The translations under genes were made by a program, and so were the position numbers. From NCBI GenBank assembly GCA_022571515.1, contig JACZXQ010000003.1:170112-234111 (forward strand): DNA of 64,000 bases, written 5' to 3'. The notes beneath the pieces were generated by a model. The model did not search any database. It saw only the letters and a list, made by a program, of their open reading frames with translations, and was not told the DNA's origin. Of this stretch, positions 54,215 to 62,631 are shown one piece after another; within the stretch, counting starts at the first letter, position 1; every line of letters starts with the position of its first letter. This DNA comes from Gemmatimonadota bacterium. GTDB lineage: Bacteria; Gemmatimonadota; Gemmatimonadetes; Longimicrobiales; Gaopeijiaceae.

Positions 54215-56371
54215 CTACCCCCCCGCCAAACCGTAGCGCTCACGGAGCGCGCGGATACCCTCCGCTTGTCCGATCACAGTGACCCGGTCGCCGTCGAGGA
54301 GAGCAGTATCACCCCTCGGGACGATCAGCTCTTCACCCCGGAGGATCATGGCGATCAACGTACCGTCTGGAAGGGATAGTTCGCTCAGCTTCAGGCCTAT
54401 CAGATCAGAGCCGTGCTGATCGCTCCCGAGTGTCATCACGCAAATCCGCTCGCGTTGGAACAGAGCCTCTTTCAGTTGCTCGTTGCTCTCGGCGCCCAAC
54501 CACTCCGGCATGAAGCTCTCCTGATCCACCCGGCGAGCGATCTGGGCCAGGATGCGGAGGTGCCGTCCGGGGTCCGTCTCCGGACCCACGAGAAAGAAGA
54601 CCGCCTGGGTCGTCTCGTCCGACCTACTGCCTATGCCATCCTGCTCGCTCTCGAACCGCACCCCGCCGCGCACCCTGGCCAGGGCGAGGTAGGCGCGGTC
54701 CAGTACATCCAATCTCATATGCGGTAGCGCCGCGCCGTGTGAGACCGGCGTGGCTCCCATCCTCGTGCCCCGGAGGAATCCCTCGACCAATTGGCTCGCT
54801 GGAACATGCAGATCCAGCGCCAGGAGTTGAGATGCTTGAGTGGCCAGATCCTCGAAGTCGATCGGCCCCACCAGGTCCAGTACGCAAGCCTCGGTGAGCA
54901 GCTCGTCGACCGGGTCGGCCTCACGCGGATCCCGATCCTTCATGATCTCGCGCAGCTCGCGGTCCAGTCCCTCGTATCGCTGCCGCCCCAGCCGTTCGAA
55001 CACGTGGAAGATCGCGCCTTCCCGGCTAACCCTGTCGCGCGCGTAGTACGTGTACCACATCGCGCCGAAGGTGATCAATCCACCCGTGAAGAGGGTCGGG
55101 AGGAGCCCCATGTTCACGATCAGCCAGAACGGGCCGAGGATGCCGACGATCTGGACGCCCGGATAGAGCGGGGAGCGGTAGCCGGGGTCGTAGGACTCGA
55201 TCCGACTCTCCCGCATCACGATCACCGCAAGGCAGGCGAGGGCGAACAGCACCAACTGAAACGCGCTGGCCAGCTTCGCGATCTTGGTAGGATCGAAGAC
55301 CACGACGGCAAGCAGAATCATTCCCACCGTGACTGCGATGCCGACCGACGGCGTCCCTCGTGCGCCGATGTGGCTGAACAGTCCGGGGAGCACCTTGTCC
55401 CTTCCCATGGCGAGCGGGTATCGAGACGCTGCGAGGATTCCGGCATTGGCAACGGATGAGAATGCCAACACCGCGGCTACGGTCATGATCACCGCGCCCC
55501 ACGGGCCCACCATGGCTTCTGCCACGGTGGCGACGGGCGTGAGATCCCCCCCACCCCTCGTGAGTGTATCCACGCCCACGACGCCCAACATCACCGAGGT
55601 TCCGACGACGTAGATCGCGATGGTGCTCCCGAAGGCCAGAAACATTCCGAGGGGCAAATTACGCTCCGGGTTCTTCACTTCCTCGGCGACACTGGCCACC
55701 TGAGTCAGCCCCATGTAGCTGACGACCACCAGCCCGGCGGTACTGATGACCCCCGCGCTGCCGGACTCGAACAACCCGCTGAACTGCCCGATCTCCATAT
55801 GGAGCAGACCAAGGCCAGAAAACCACGAGAGCAGGATCAGGAGCCCAATCAACAGCACGACCTGGAAGGACCCGCTCTTCTTTGCACCGAAGTAGTTGAC
55901 CACACCGAAGAACACGGCGAACCCCGCCGCGATCGGACCCATGGCGATACCCGGGAAGAAGAGTTGCAGGTACGCGCCGACTCCAATGAGCGCGAATGCA
56001 CACTTGAGGACGACCGCAAACCAGGTACCGAATCCGCCGATCACTCCTACGAGCGGACCCATGCTTCTGTCCAGGAAATAGTATATGCCGCCGGCCCGCG
56101 GCATGGCGGTCGCCAACTCTACCACGCTCAACAGCCCGGGCAGGAGGATCAGCGCCCCGAGCAAGTACGAGAGCGGCATGGCCGCTCCGGCACCCACCGC
56201 CGCGAGCCCCGGAAGGAGAAAGAAGCCCGAGCTGAGCGTCGCCCCCGTGGCGAGGGCATAGACGTCCCACAGCCCTAGCTGTTTCTCGAGGAGGCGAGGC
56301 TTCACGAAAGTCCCATGGCTGTGCGTTTCGACGTTGGTGGAGCGGAGAGTACCCGTAAAGACCGGGCACAC
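54215..56371 (-). CDS. APC-family amino-acid transporter fused to EIIA-like and RCK-C-like domains
   Basis: The first 440 residues form an amino-acid/polyamine/organocation permease with about 12 helices (LWDVYALATGATLSSGFFLLPG, FSSVANAGILAASRYPLAMGRD). A cytoplasmic part follows, with a PTS EIIA type-2-like domain (about 505-650) that keeps the phosphorylation-type histidine, His551 in SHGAALPHMRL, and a C-terminal RCK/TrkA-C-like domain (about 650-715: LIVPRGDTALLDGDRVTVIGQ). Together they suggest a transporter gated by a regulatory ligand or by a phosphotransfer-like signal. The first codon at 56371 is GTG; GTG at 56305 (before KPRLLEKQLGLWD) is also possible. 718 residues. Confidence 0.85.
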   Translation of the reverse strand: MCPVFTGTLRSTNVETHSHGTFVKPRLLEKQLGLWDVYALATGATLSSGFFLLPGLAAVGAGAAMPLSYLLGALILLPGLLSVVELATAMPRAGGIYYFLDRSMGPLVGVIGGFGTWFAVVLKCAFALIGVGAYLQLFFPGIAMGPIAAGFAVFFGVVNYFGAKKSGSFQVVLLIGLLILLSWFSGLGLLHMEIGQFSGLFESGSAGVISTAGLVVVSYMGLTQVASVAEEVKNPERNLPLGMFLAFGSTIAIYVVGTSVMLGVVGVDTLTRGGGDLTPVATVAEAMVGPWGAVIMTVAAVLAFSSVANAGILAASRYPLAMGRDKVLPGLFSHIGARGTPSVGIAVTVGMILLAVVVFDPTKIAKLASAFQLVLFALACLAVIVMRESRIESYDPGYRSPLYPGVQIVGILGPFWLIVNMGLLPTLFTGGLITFGAMWYTYYARDRVSREGAIFHVFERLGRQRYEGLDRELREIMKDRDPREADPVDELLTEACVLDLVGPIDFEDLATQASQLLALDLHVPASQLVEGFLRGTRMGATPVSHGAALPHMRLDVLDRAYLALARVRGGVRFESEQDGIGSRSDETTQAVFFLVGPETDPGRHLRILAQIARRVDQESFMPEWLGAESNEQLKEALFQRERICVMTLGSDQHGSDLIGLKLSELSLPDGTLIAMILRGEELIVPRGDTALLDGDRVTVIGQAEGIRALRERYGLAGG

Positions 56372-56414
56372 AGGTACTCACATTAGTGCCACCCGGCCTG
56401 CCCGCGAAAGCGCA

Positions 56415-56915
56415 TCAAGGCAACTCCTCAGGCCATTCGCGGTCAGGACTGCGCGGGCTGGCTTGGTCCTCGCCCACGTTGGCGCGATCAATCTCGGCGA
56501 CGATGAAGTCTTCAGGAGGAACCGGGGAGCCATGAAGGCGCCGGAGCATCGCGAGCTGGCCGGCATGCGTCATCGCGTCGGAGAACGGTCCCTGCAGGAG
56601 TTGCTCCGGCGTCATGTCCACGAGTGGATCCCCCGCTGCGAGGTGCGCCGATAGGTCTGCGAGCATCTCATGGAGGCGCTCTACCTCGCCCTCGAGGGAC
56701 GGCAACGGTTCGGGACGGTAGGATCCGCCGCGAAAAAAGGTGCGCGCATACCCGAGTACGCTGGTCATGTGCTGTACGAGTTCTCGGGGCGTTCGAGTGA
56801 GGTTGCCCGCCTCGAAGTCGGCGAAGTCCGAGGGAGCCTCACGGAGTGCCTTCTGGGTCCGGTATGCCAACGCCGCCAAGAAGTGGCGTAGCATTCCATG
56901 CTTGTCCTCTGCCAT
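56415..56915 (-). CDS. DinB-like metal-binding protein
   Basis: 166-residue, helical, DinB/YfiT-type four-helix-bundle protein. The three metal-ligand histidines of the fold are seen in ELVQHMTSVLGYARTFF (about residue 49) and DAMTHAGQLAMLRRLHG (two His). DinB proteins often act in thiol transfer or as stress proteins; the substrate is unknown here. It stands between the transporter and a toxin-antitoxin locus, on its own strand, and has about 135 bp of upstream sequence. Confidence 0.75.
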   Translation of the reverse strand: MAEDKHGMLRHFLAALAYRTQKALREAPSDFADFEAGNLTRTPRELVQHMTSVLGYARTFFRGGSYRPEPLPSLEGEVERLHEMLADLSAHLAAGDPLVDMTPEQLLQGPFSDAMTHAGQLAMLRRLHGSPVPPEDFIVAEIDRANVGEDQASPRSPDREWPEELP

Positions 56916-57012
56916 CGACTCACTCTCCGCAAGACCCTTAGGCCCTCCACGCCTGCGTCCCGCTCTTGGTATCCTGGAACCAGGTGGCGGGAGTTCTTGC
57001 CCCGGATCAAGT

Positions 57013-57043
57013 ATACGTATAAAGTGAAACAGTTTATACGTAT
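57013..57043. promoter_or_regulatory. perfect 11-9-11 inverted repeat, operator of the PIN-toxin locus
   Basis: ATACGTATAAA and TTTATACGTAT are perfect inverted copies separated by 9 bp, ending 9 bp before the antitoxin start. A repressor, most likely the antitoxin-toxin complex, would bind here, as known for many type II systems. A related 35-bp copy is at 62731-62765. Confidence 0.65.
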
Positions 57044-57052
57044 GGAGGTACG

Positions 57053-57232
57053 ATGTCGAAGAGGAAGCTCACACTTTGGGTTGACGAGGCCGTGATCGAG
57101 CGGGCGAAACGGTTTTCTAGACGTAATGAGACGAGCGTGTCGCGTTTGGTGACTGACTTCCTGGCGTCTCTCGAGGACGAGGAGGCGATCGCAACACCAT
57201 TGGTGCGCCGCCTACGAGGCGTGCTCAAGTGA
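57053..57232 (+). CDS. antitoxin-like small protein (DUF6364-type)
   Basis: A 59-residue basic protein, MSKRKLTLWVDEAVIERAKR at its start, then RNETSVSRLVTDFLASLED. The pattern, a ribbon-helix-helix-like start (LTLWVDEAVIERAKRF) and a short helix, is typical of antitoxins of PIN toxins. GGAGGT lies 4-5 bases before the ATG. It overlaps the toxin gene by one base (TGATG). Upstream inverted repeat suggests self-repression. Confidence 0.8.
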   Translation: MSKRKLTLWVDEAVIERAKRFSRRNETSVSRLVTDFLASLEDEEAIATPLVRRLRGVLK

Positions 57233-57642
57233 TGCGGGTGCTCCTCGACATCGACGTGGTGTTGGATGTGCTCGCGAACCGGGAGCCCTTCGCCGACGAG
57301 GCAGAGGCCGTACTCCAACGCGTCGAGTCCAGGGCGATCGACGGCCTGGTTGCGGCGCACAGCATCACCGCTCTTCACTCCCTTCTGTCCAAGCACCTGA
57401 GCACGGCGCGAGCACGACGGGTGCTCACGGATCTTCTCCACCTCGTCCAGGTGGTTGCGGTGGATGAGGACCGCGTTCGGCATGCCCTGGCACTGGGTTG
57501 GTCCGATTTCGACGATGCCGTGCAGGCTGCGTGTGCCGAGCACTCCCAGGTCGATTATCTGATCACTCGAGACAAGCGCGGGTTCCGAAAGTCCGCTGTG
57601 AAGATCCTGACTCCGGCGGAGCTGCTGGTGCTGTTTCCATAG
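57232..57642 (+). CDS. PIN-domain toxin (VapC-like ribonuclease)
   Basis: 136 residues with the acidic active-site set of PIN nucleases: Asp6 and Asp8 (LLDIDVVLDVL), Asp92/Asp94 (SDFDDAVQ) and Asp114 (LITRDKRGF). Toxins of this type cut RNA, often tRNA. The ATG overlaps the antitoxin stop, a normal coupling. It ends 2 bp from the convergent thioredoxin gene. All key residues are intact, unlike the remnant at 59.0 kb. Confidence 0.88.
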   Translation: MRVLLDIDVVLDVLANREPFADEAEAVLQRVESRAIDGLVAAHSITALHSLLSKHLSTARARRVLTDLLHLVQVVAVDEDRVRHALALGWSDFDDAVQAACAEHSQVDYLITRDKRGFRKSAVKILTPAELLVLFP

Positions 57643-57644
57643 GG

Positions 57645-58277
57645 TCAGCCTGGCGGCTTGGCGGCCAGCCCACGGACAAAAGCGACCACGCCGTCTGCAT
57701 CCCAGGCTGCCGCTCCGAAGTGCCGCAACGCGATCATTCCGGCCTTGTCGAGCACGAAGGTCGCGGGGATCGCCCGTCCCCTGAAGCACTCGGGTGGCTC
57801 GCCCGAGAGAACGTAGATCGGCAGGTCGATACCCCGTTTCTCCACGAACCGCCGAACGACATCAGGGTCCTCCCGCGTGATGAATCCGAAATGAACGTCG
57901 AGGTCTGCGGTCACATCACGCAGGCGCTGCAAACTGGGCATCTCCGCGACGCAGGGAGCACACCATGTGGCCCAGAAGTTCAGAACGAAGACCTTTCCGG
58001 CGGAGTCGGAGAAACTCACCGGCGTACCGCTGAGATCCGCCAGGTCCATCGAATAGTCCCAAGAGCTCGTGGGCAGCGGAGGGGGCTCGAGTTTTCCGGC
58101 GAGCCGTTTCTTCATGATCCTGATAAAGACCGTGAATCCGCCGATAATCGAGCCCAGTCCCACGAACAACCCAACGATCACACCATGACTGAACGGACCC
58201 GGCACGAGAAACCACACGACGACGCCGACCGTGACGACGACGCCTAGAGCGAGTAGTGGTTTTGCTTTGCGTTTCAT
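57645..58277 (-). CDS. TlpA/ResA-type membrane-anchored thioredoxin
   Basis: Thiol-disulfide oxidoreductase attached to the inner membrane, domain outside. 210 residues: two hydrophobic segments (about 8-25 and 32-52, LALGVVVTVGVVVWFLVPG and HGVIVGLFVGLGSIIGG), then a redox domain with the motif WCAPC (Cys106, Cys109) in FWATWCAPCVAEMPSLQ, and a cis-proline-like region (RAIPATFVLD). May help cytochrome c or disulfide chemistry. Start ATG. Confidence 0.88.
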   Translation of the reverse strand: MKRKAKPLLALGVVVTVGVVVWFLVPGPFSHGVIVGLFVGLGSIIGGFTVFIRIMKKRLAGKLEPPPLPTSSWDYSMDLADLSGTPVSFSDSAGKVFVLNFWATWCAPCVAEMPSLQRLRDVTADLDVHFGFITREDPDVVRRFVEKRGIDLPIYVLSGEPPECFRGRAIPATFVLDKAGMIALRHFGAAAWDADGVVAFVRGLAAKPPG

Positions 58278-58355
58278 GGGGTCTTTCCGGCTAGCCGTTA
58301 TGCTCCCACTGACCGGAGCGGTGGGTCACCCGCTCCGGCCAGTCCTTCGGCTCGG

Positions 58356-58892
58356 CTACCGAGAGTCGATCGGAATCATCAAATGCGCGTACGGCGTGTC
58401 AGGCCACATCACCCAGGGACCGCCGTTGAGATGATCGGTCGAGACGCCCTCCAGGTAGGACTGCTCCGGAATCAGTATCATCACATGCGCGGCGACACCG
58501 GTTACCCAGTCATCCGCGCTGGTGGGTTCGGTCGCGTACGGGTCACTGTTGCTGACCGGACTATCGCCCATCAGCATGTAGGCGATCCCGATCTCGGAAT
58601 AGGTTGGCTGGGTCTGATTCATGTATGCGTTGAGGAAGTCGAGCCAGGGCTCGTTCATGCACCACGGATCATCGCCATCGGTATCCAGCCGATCCGGCAG
58701 GCAGGTCCATCCGTTGGTGCCCGCGCGGATCTCGTTCATGCTCCAGTCCAATACGGCGGCTTCATCGGATATGGAGGCGGGGCCAGCCGACACGGCGCTG
58801 CGGATGATCTCTTCCGGACTCCTGTCCTGAGCGCAGGCGGCTACGGGAACGAGTGCGGCCATGAGCGAAATGGTCAGGGCGAAGCGTCGCAT
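58356..58892 (-). CDS. exported protein of unknown function
   Basis: 178 residues: signal peptide (MRRFALTISLMAALVPVAAC, a possible lipobox ending at Cys20), followed by a domain rich in aspartate, tryptophan and asparagine (NGWTCLPDRLDTDGDDPWCM), and a conserved-looking C-terminus (HLNGGPWVMWPDTPYAHLMI). Four other cysteines or so, two in the mature part (TC, WC) could form a disulfide. I recognise no family. The start at 58892 is chosen because the longer reading to 58994 has no ribosome site and puts charged residues before the signal. Confidence 0.6.
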   Translation of the reverse strand: MRRFALTISLMAALVPVAACAQDRSPEEIIRSAVSAGPASISDEAAVLDWSMNEIRAGTNGWTCLPDRLDTDGDDPWCMNEPWLDFLNAYMNQTQPTYSEIGIAYMLMGDSPVSNSDPYATEPTSADDWVTGVAAHVMILIPEQSYLEGVSTDHLNGGPWVMWPDTPYAHLMIPIDSR

Positions 58893-59023
58893 CTGAGACT
58901 CCCGGACGATGGGGGGCGCCGCGTCATTTTCGGCGGCGAAGCAGTATAATGCGCGCGGATGGACCGAATGGACAAGACGCAACCTCGTGCGCAAGAGACC
59001 GCTGTGGAAGGAGTTCGAGCATC

Positions 59024-59212
59024 CTACGTCCAGACGGTGGCACCCATCGACTGAGCCGTCGCGTAGATGATGCTCTCGGCCAATGGCAAGGAATGTTCGA
59101 CCGCGACCTTGGCGCCCTGAAGCGAAAGTGACGGGTCGAGATCAATCACGTTGCCCTGCGGCATCGCTGCTGCAGCCTGAAGCGCGAGGAACCGATGGTC
59201 CCAGAAGGCCGC
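59024..59212 (-). pseudogene. remnant of a PIN-domain toxin gene
   Basis: The minus strand carries 62 in-frame codons between stops that read as the C-terminal half of a PIN toxin: AAAAMPQGNVIDLDPSLSLQ, then VEHSLPLAESIIYATAQSMG ending in ATVWT and a TAG at 59024-59026 where relatives continue with a conserved TQDADF. After the stop a shifted frame (MLELLPQRSLAHEV) still resembles the end of the family. No N-terminal part or start remains; the XRE gene promoter now begins at its upstream edge. It is a separate sequence from the intact PIN toxin at 57.2 kb. Confidence 0.65.
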
Positions 59213-59224
59213 TCAGTAGTTGGC

Positions 59225-59253
59225 TTGACATTATGTACAGTCAACTGTACTTA
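59225..59253 (+). promoter_or_regulatory. promoter with palindromic operator for the XRE gene
   Basis: TTGACA (59225-59230), a 17-bp spacer and TACTTA (59248-59253). The 16-bp palindrome GTACAGTCAACTGTAC (59235-59250, perfect arms GTACAGT/ACTGTAC) fills the space between the two. Transcription should begin at or next to the GTG at 59260, so the mRNA would be leaderless. Confidence 0.6.
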
Positions 59254-59259
59254 TACCGC

Positions 59260-59490
59260 GTGAGTCTACAACACGAGGTCCGGAATCATGTGCGGCGCCA
59301 CCGACGCCAGCTCCACGACATGACCCAACAGGAGCTGGCCAATCGGGTCGGTGTCACACGGCAGACGATCCTCTCCATCGAGAGGGGTCGGTACAATCCT
59401 TCCGTTGGCCTGGCGTTACGGCTTGCCGAAACGTTCGACGTCCCCGTGGAGGTGCTGTTCGAAATCGATCGGGAAGAAAGCCATGACTGA
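59260..59490 (+). CDS. XRE-family helix-turn-helix regulator
   Basis: A 76-residue DNA-binding protein with a clear helix-turn-helix: MTQQELANRVGVTRQTILSI then ERGRYNPSVGLALRLAETFDVPVEVLF. The GTG at 59260 fits best because the start of transcription is predicted there and the protein starts just before the DNA-binding domain; an upstream in-frame ATG at 59233 lies inside the promoter. Probably represses its own promoter by binding the palindrome. It overlaps the next membrane-protein gene by 8 bp. Confidence 0.85.
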   Translation: MSLQHEVRNHVRRHRRQLHDMTQQELANRVGVTRQTILSIERGRYNPSVGLALRLAETFDVPVEVLFEIDREESHD

Positions 59491-60259
59491 GCAGGCCGCA
59501 GGACGAACGGTGCCCGGGTTGCCCGGACTAATCGCGGGCGGCCTGGTGATCCTCGGGGTGTTACTCTCGATGTTCGTGGCTGCGGGCCTTCTGGTCGTGG
59601 CGGGGCTGGGTGCCTTCGGGCCGGGCATCCTCCGCGAGCTCGGCTGGCTCAGAGACAAGGACGAGTTCCAGCGGCAAGCGGCTTACCGGGCTGGATACCA
59701 TGCCTACCTGATCGGAGGCCTCGCCTCAGTCCTCGTTGTCTCTGCACTTCGGTGGCGCGGGACGAATCTCGAGGACTCATCCGAGTGGATCATGCTCATC
59801 CTGGTCATCCTGTGGATGACATGGCTGTTCAGCGCACTGCTGGCCTATTGGGGGGCACGAAAGACGGCGTCAGCGATGCTCATCATATTCGGTTCGTTCT
59901 GGGCCGTTTTCGTCATCGCATCCATCATTGGCGAGTCTAACGATGCGGCGGAGTTTCTGCTGGGGATGCTGATGGGCTTCCTCGTCGTCTCGCCGTTCTT
60001 CGTGCTCGCGTGGACCGCCGGGAGATGGCCACGCCGGACGGGCGGGGCGCTTCTCGCCGTGTCCGCGCTCTTCCTGGTGATGTTCACTGCGCCCCAGGGG
60101 GCGAGTTCCCTCAAGTTGTCGAGCATACTTGTCACGAACGCGCTGCTCCTCGTGCCGCTGATCGCTTCTGGAATTGCGCTTCTGCGTGATGAGGGCTCCG
60201 ACGATCGGGACAGGGATGAGTCGGATGATGACGGGACGCCGCAGGCCGTCGCAGGTTGA
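59483..60259 (+). CDS. membrane protein of unknown function, partner of XRE regulator
   Basis: 258 residues with seven or so hydrophobic segments (GLIAGGLVILGVLLSMFVAAG, YLIGGLASVLVV, IMLILVILWMTWLFSALLAYWG, ILVTNALLLVPLIASGIALL) and a C-terminal acidic tail (DDRDRDESDDDG). I know no close family. The start, ATG at 59483, overlaps the XRE stop by 8 bp, so the pair is translationally coupled. XRE regulators paired with membrane proteins are common, but what they control is not clear from sequence. Confidence 0.75.
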   Translation: MTEQAAGRTVPGLPGLIAGGLVILGVLLSMFVAAGLLVVAGLGAFGPGILRELGWLRDKDEFQRQAAYRAGYHAYLIGGLASVLVVSALRWRGTNLEDSSEWIMLILVILWMTWLFSALLAYWGARKTASAMLIIFGSFWAVFVIASIIGESNDAAEFLLGMLMGFLVVSPFFVLAWTAGRWPRRTGGALLAVSALFLVMFTAPQGASSLKLSSILVTNALLLVPLIASGIALLRDEGSDDRDRDESDDDGTPQAVAG

Positions 60260-60378
60260 TGCTCGGCCGTGGGGTTGCGAGGAGCGCAGCCCAATGACCC
60301 TCGGGGAACCCGTCGGCACAGCCGACGGCAACGACCAGGCGAACGAGAGCAGTAGTCGGAGTTCTTTCGCGGAGATTC

Positions 60379-60915
60379 TCAGGTTCGAGGCTGGTAGCGA
60401 CCGTCGAACCACACCTGCCATTCGCCGGATTCGTGGTTCTTCTGCTCGAAGAACTGGCGCACCGTACCGTCTTCATCTGGTGTCCAGGTGCCGCGGAATT
60501 CAAACGACCGGCTGGACCGATAGTTGTGGAGTTGGCCCTCGAGAACCATCGCGCCCTCCTGGTTCAGACCGCCCTCGATATCGATGGAGTAGTTGCTCGT
60601 GATCCAGACCTGGCGCCATTTTCCGGTGAGGCTGTCGTAGTAGTTCATGGACATGCCCGTCCCACCGGAGATCGACACCCAGTTCTCCACCAACACACAC
60701 CCGTCCTCCCGTGACTCGATTCGGTTCTGGCCCGCCAGATTGCCGTTGGCGTTGTTGTAGACGTCCCATTCCCCGACCCAGAAGTCGAACTGGCGGAATG
60801 CGGGCTCGTCCATGCAGACCTTGGGAGGGGTCTGGGCCGCGGCACTGGTGAACGCGGCCAGCGACCCCAAGAGGATGGCGCATCCAATTCGCATGAGCGG
60901 TTTGACCGGCATCAT
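60379..60915 (-). CDS. secreted DUF1579-like (lipocalin-like) protein
   Basis: 178 residues from ATG at 60915 (or the next codon, also ATG): a signal peptide (MMPVKPLMRIGCAILLGSLA, cleavage after SAAAQ), and a small beta-rich domain with the family pattern FRQFDFWVGEWDVYN (about residue 50), MSMNYYDSLTGKWRQVWI, and a C-terminal strand YQPRT. Likely a beta-barrel binding small molecules outside the cytoplasm; role unknown. It follows the helicase gene on the same strand, about 75 bp after the helicase stop codon at 60991. Confidence 0.7.
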   Translation of the reverse strand: MMPVKPLMRIGCAILLGSLAAFTSAAAQTPPKVCMDEPAFRQFDFWVGEWDVYNNANGNLAGQNRIESREDGCVLVENWVSISGGTGMSMNYYDSLTGKWRQVWITSNYSIDIEGGLNQEGAMVLEGQLHNYRSSRSFEFRGTWTPDEDGTVRQFFEQKNHESGEWQVWFDGRYQPRT

Positions 60916-60990
60916 GTGTTTCTCTCGTACTTCGTTTCTCGAGCGATGAGACAGCAGACTCTCCGAAAATACGTGAGAGAGCCGCATCCC

Positions 60991-62283
60991 TTACCGCCTA
61001 CCTGGGCCTCTCCCGAAGCGCCGGCGCCGGGGCCGTGCGCTGCCTGCGCCGTCCTTGTCCCTGGATCTCCCGGCGCCGTTCGCGGCGCCCCTGCCCCGAT
61101 TCTCGGGCTTCTTGGCGCGGCTCGCCTCGGTGCGCCTGCCGTTAGGCGGATCGGAGTCGACCTCGTAGTCGAAGCCCTCCAGGCGAACCCGGGGGAGCTT
61201 CGACCCCAGGGCCCGCTCGATGCGCTCGAGGTTGGCCTCTTCCTCCGGCGCGACCAGTGTGAAAGCCTCTCCGGTGGCGTCGGCGCGGGCGGTACGTCCC
61301 ACCCTGTGGATGTAGTCGTCGGGGACGGTGGGGACGTTGAAGTTCACCACGTGCCCCAGGGCCTCCACGTCGATGCCCCGGGCGGCGACGTCGGTGGCGA
61401 CCAGGACCTGGTACTTCCCGTCCTTGAAGCCGGCCAGAGCTTTGCCGCGCTGGGGCTGGGATCGATTTCCGTGGATGCGCTCAGCAGAGATACCGTTCCG
61501 GTTCAGGAGCTTGGCCAGTTGGTCCGCCCGGTGCTTGGTGCGGGTGAACACCAGCGCCTCCTCGATGTCACCCCTCTTCAGAAGCTCCACCAGCAGCGCC
61601 CGCTTCCGGCCCTCCGGCACGGGGTAGACGGTCTGGGCCACGCCCTCGGCCGGCGCGGCGCGGCGCTGCAGGGCGATCTTGGCCGGCGCCCGGAGAATCT
61701 CGCGGGTCAGCGCCTCGATCGATGGGGGCATGGTGGCACTGAAGAAGAACGTCTGCCGCGGCTTGGGGATGTGCCCGAGAATGCGCCGGATATCGGGCAG
61801 AAAGCCCATGTCCAGCATGCGGTCGGCTTCATCCAGCACCAGGTACTCGAGTCCCGACAGAGTGGCATAATCGTACTGAAAGTGATCAAGTAGCCGTCCC
61901 GGGGTGGCGATGATGAGATCGACACCCTTCCGGAACGCCGTCTCCTGAGGACGCATGCCGACACCGCCGTGCACTGCGGCGGCCCTGAGCCGGGTGTGGC
62001 GGGCCAACTGTTTGAAGTTGTCCAGAATCTGTAGGGCCAGCTCCCGGGTGGGGGCCATGACCAGCGCCCGCGTGGTACCCCGGGAGCGTTCCAGCAAATG
62101 GTGTAGGATGGGCAGGAGGAAGGCCGCGGTCTTACCACTTCCCGTTACTGCGGAGGCCAGGAGATCCCGGCCTTCGAGCGCGAGAGGGATGGCTTCCGAC
62201 TGGATGGGCGTGGGGCGTACAAAGTTTAAATCCTCGACACCTCTGACGAGGGTCGGGTGCAGTTTCAGGGCAGCAAAAGCCAA
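60991..62283 (-). CDS. rhlE: DEAD-box ATP-dependent RNA helicase (RhlE-like)
   Basis: Unwinds short RNA duplexes, for ribosome assembly or RNA decay. 430 residues with all motifs in order: Q-motif (FVRPTPIQSEAIPLAL), Walker A AVTGSGKTAAFLLPIL, PTRELALQ, GG, TPGRLLDHF, DEAD (VLDEADRMLDMGF), SAT (FFSATMPP), and VLVATDVAARGIDV with HRVGRTAR in domain 2. The C-terminal 65 residues are a basic Arg/Gly tail. It matches RhlE most closely, by the tail and core. Confidence 0.92.
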   Translation of the reverse strand: MAFAALKLHPTLVRGVEDLNFVRPTPIQSEAIPLALEGRDLLASAVTGSGKTAAFLLPILHHLLERSRGTTRALVMAPTRELALQILDNFKQLARHTRLRAAAVHGGVGMRPQETAFRKGVDLIIATPGRLLDHFQYDYATLSGLEYLVLDEADRMLDMGFLPDIRRILGHIPKPRQTFFFSATMPPSIEALTREILRAPAKIALQRRAAPAEGVAQTVYPVPEGRKRALLVELLKRGDIEEALVFTRTKHRADQLAKLLNRNGISAERIHGNRSQPQRGKALAGFKDGKYQVLVATDVAARGIDVEALGHVVNFNVPTVPDDYIHRVGRTARADATGEAFTLVAPEEEANLERIERALGSKLPRVRLEGFDYEVDSDPPNGRRTEASRAKKPENRGRGAANGAGRSRDKDGAGSARPRRRRFGRGPGRR

Positions 62284-62466
62284 GGGGTTATCCGGTGCAA
62301 AGGCGCACAGCAGGCCGGCCGGAACATCCGGCTCGATAAGCTGGCGCAGAGTCTGTAGCGAGTGTTGGCCCCCGGAACCGAGGGCTCAAGGTTGGAATCC
62401 CGCAGTGCGAAGGTAATGGAAGAGCGGGATCGGCGTCAGGGGGGGGGGCCATCTGCGCGGCCTCGT

Positions 62467-62631
62467 TCACCGGTCGAGGGCCCCCCTCACAGCGTTGAAC
62501 ACCAGCCGATACGCATAACCTTTCACCAGCCAGGATACGGCGAAGGCCGACAACGCCATCGTTTCGGGCCAGAAGATCGGCGCACCGGTGAAGAACGAAC
62601 TGCCCGCCCACAAGACGCTGACCACCATCAC
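62467..62631 (-). CDS. small membrane protein, start codon unclear
   Basis: An in-frame stretch without stops from 62467 to 62730; the translation has a membrane segment (VVMVVSVLWAGSSFF), then MALSAFAVSWLVKGYAYRLV. In the open part before the membrane segment (RDILASIGRPSWRNRIYLIC) the sequence also looks coding, but there is no ATG, GTG or TTG before 62631. I gave the GTG there as a minimal start (54 residues). An operator-like motif and a TATAAT lie just upstream. Possibly a damaged gene. Confidence 0.4.
   Translation of the reverse strand: MMVVSVLWAGSSFFTGAPIFWPETMALSAFAVSWLVKGYAYRLVFNAVRGALDR

Noticed and set aside
57034..57789. 251-codon minus-strand open frame over the toxin-antitoxin genes
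   Set aside because: It is antisense to two genes with ribosome site, overlap and active-site residues, and has no domain of its own.
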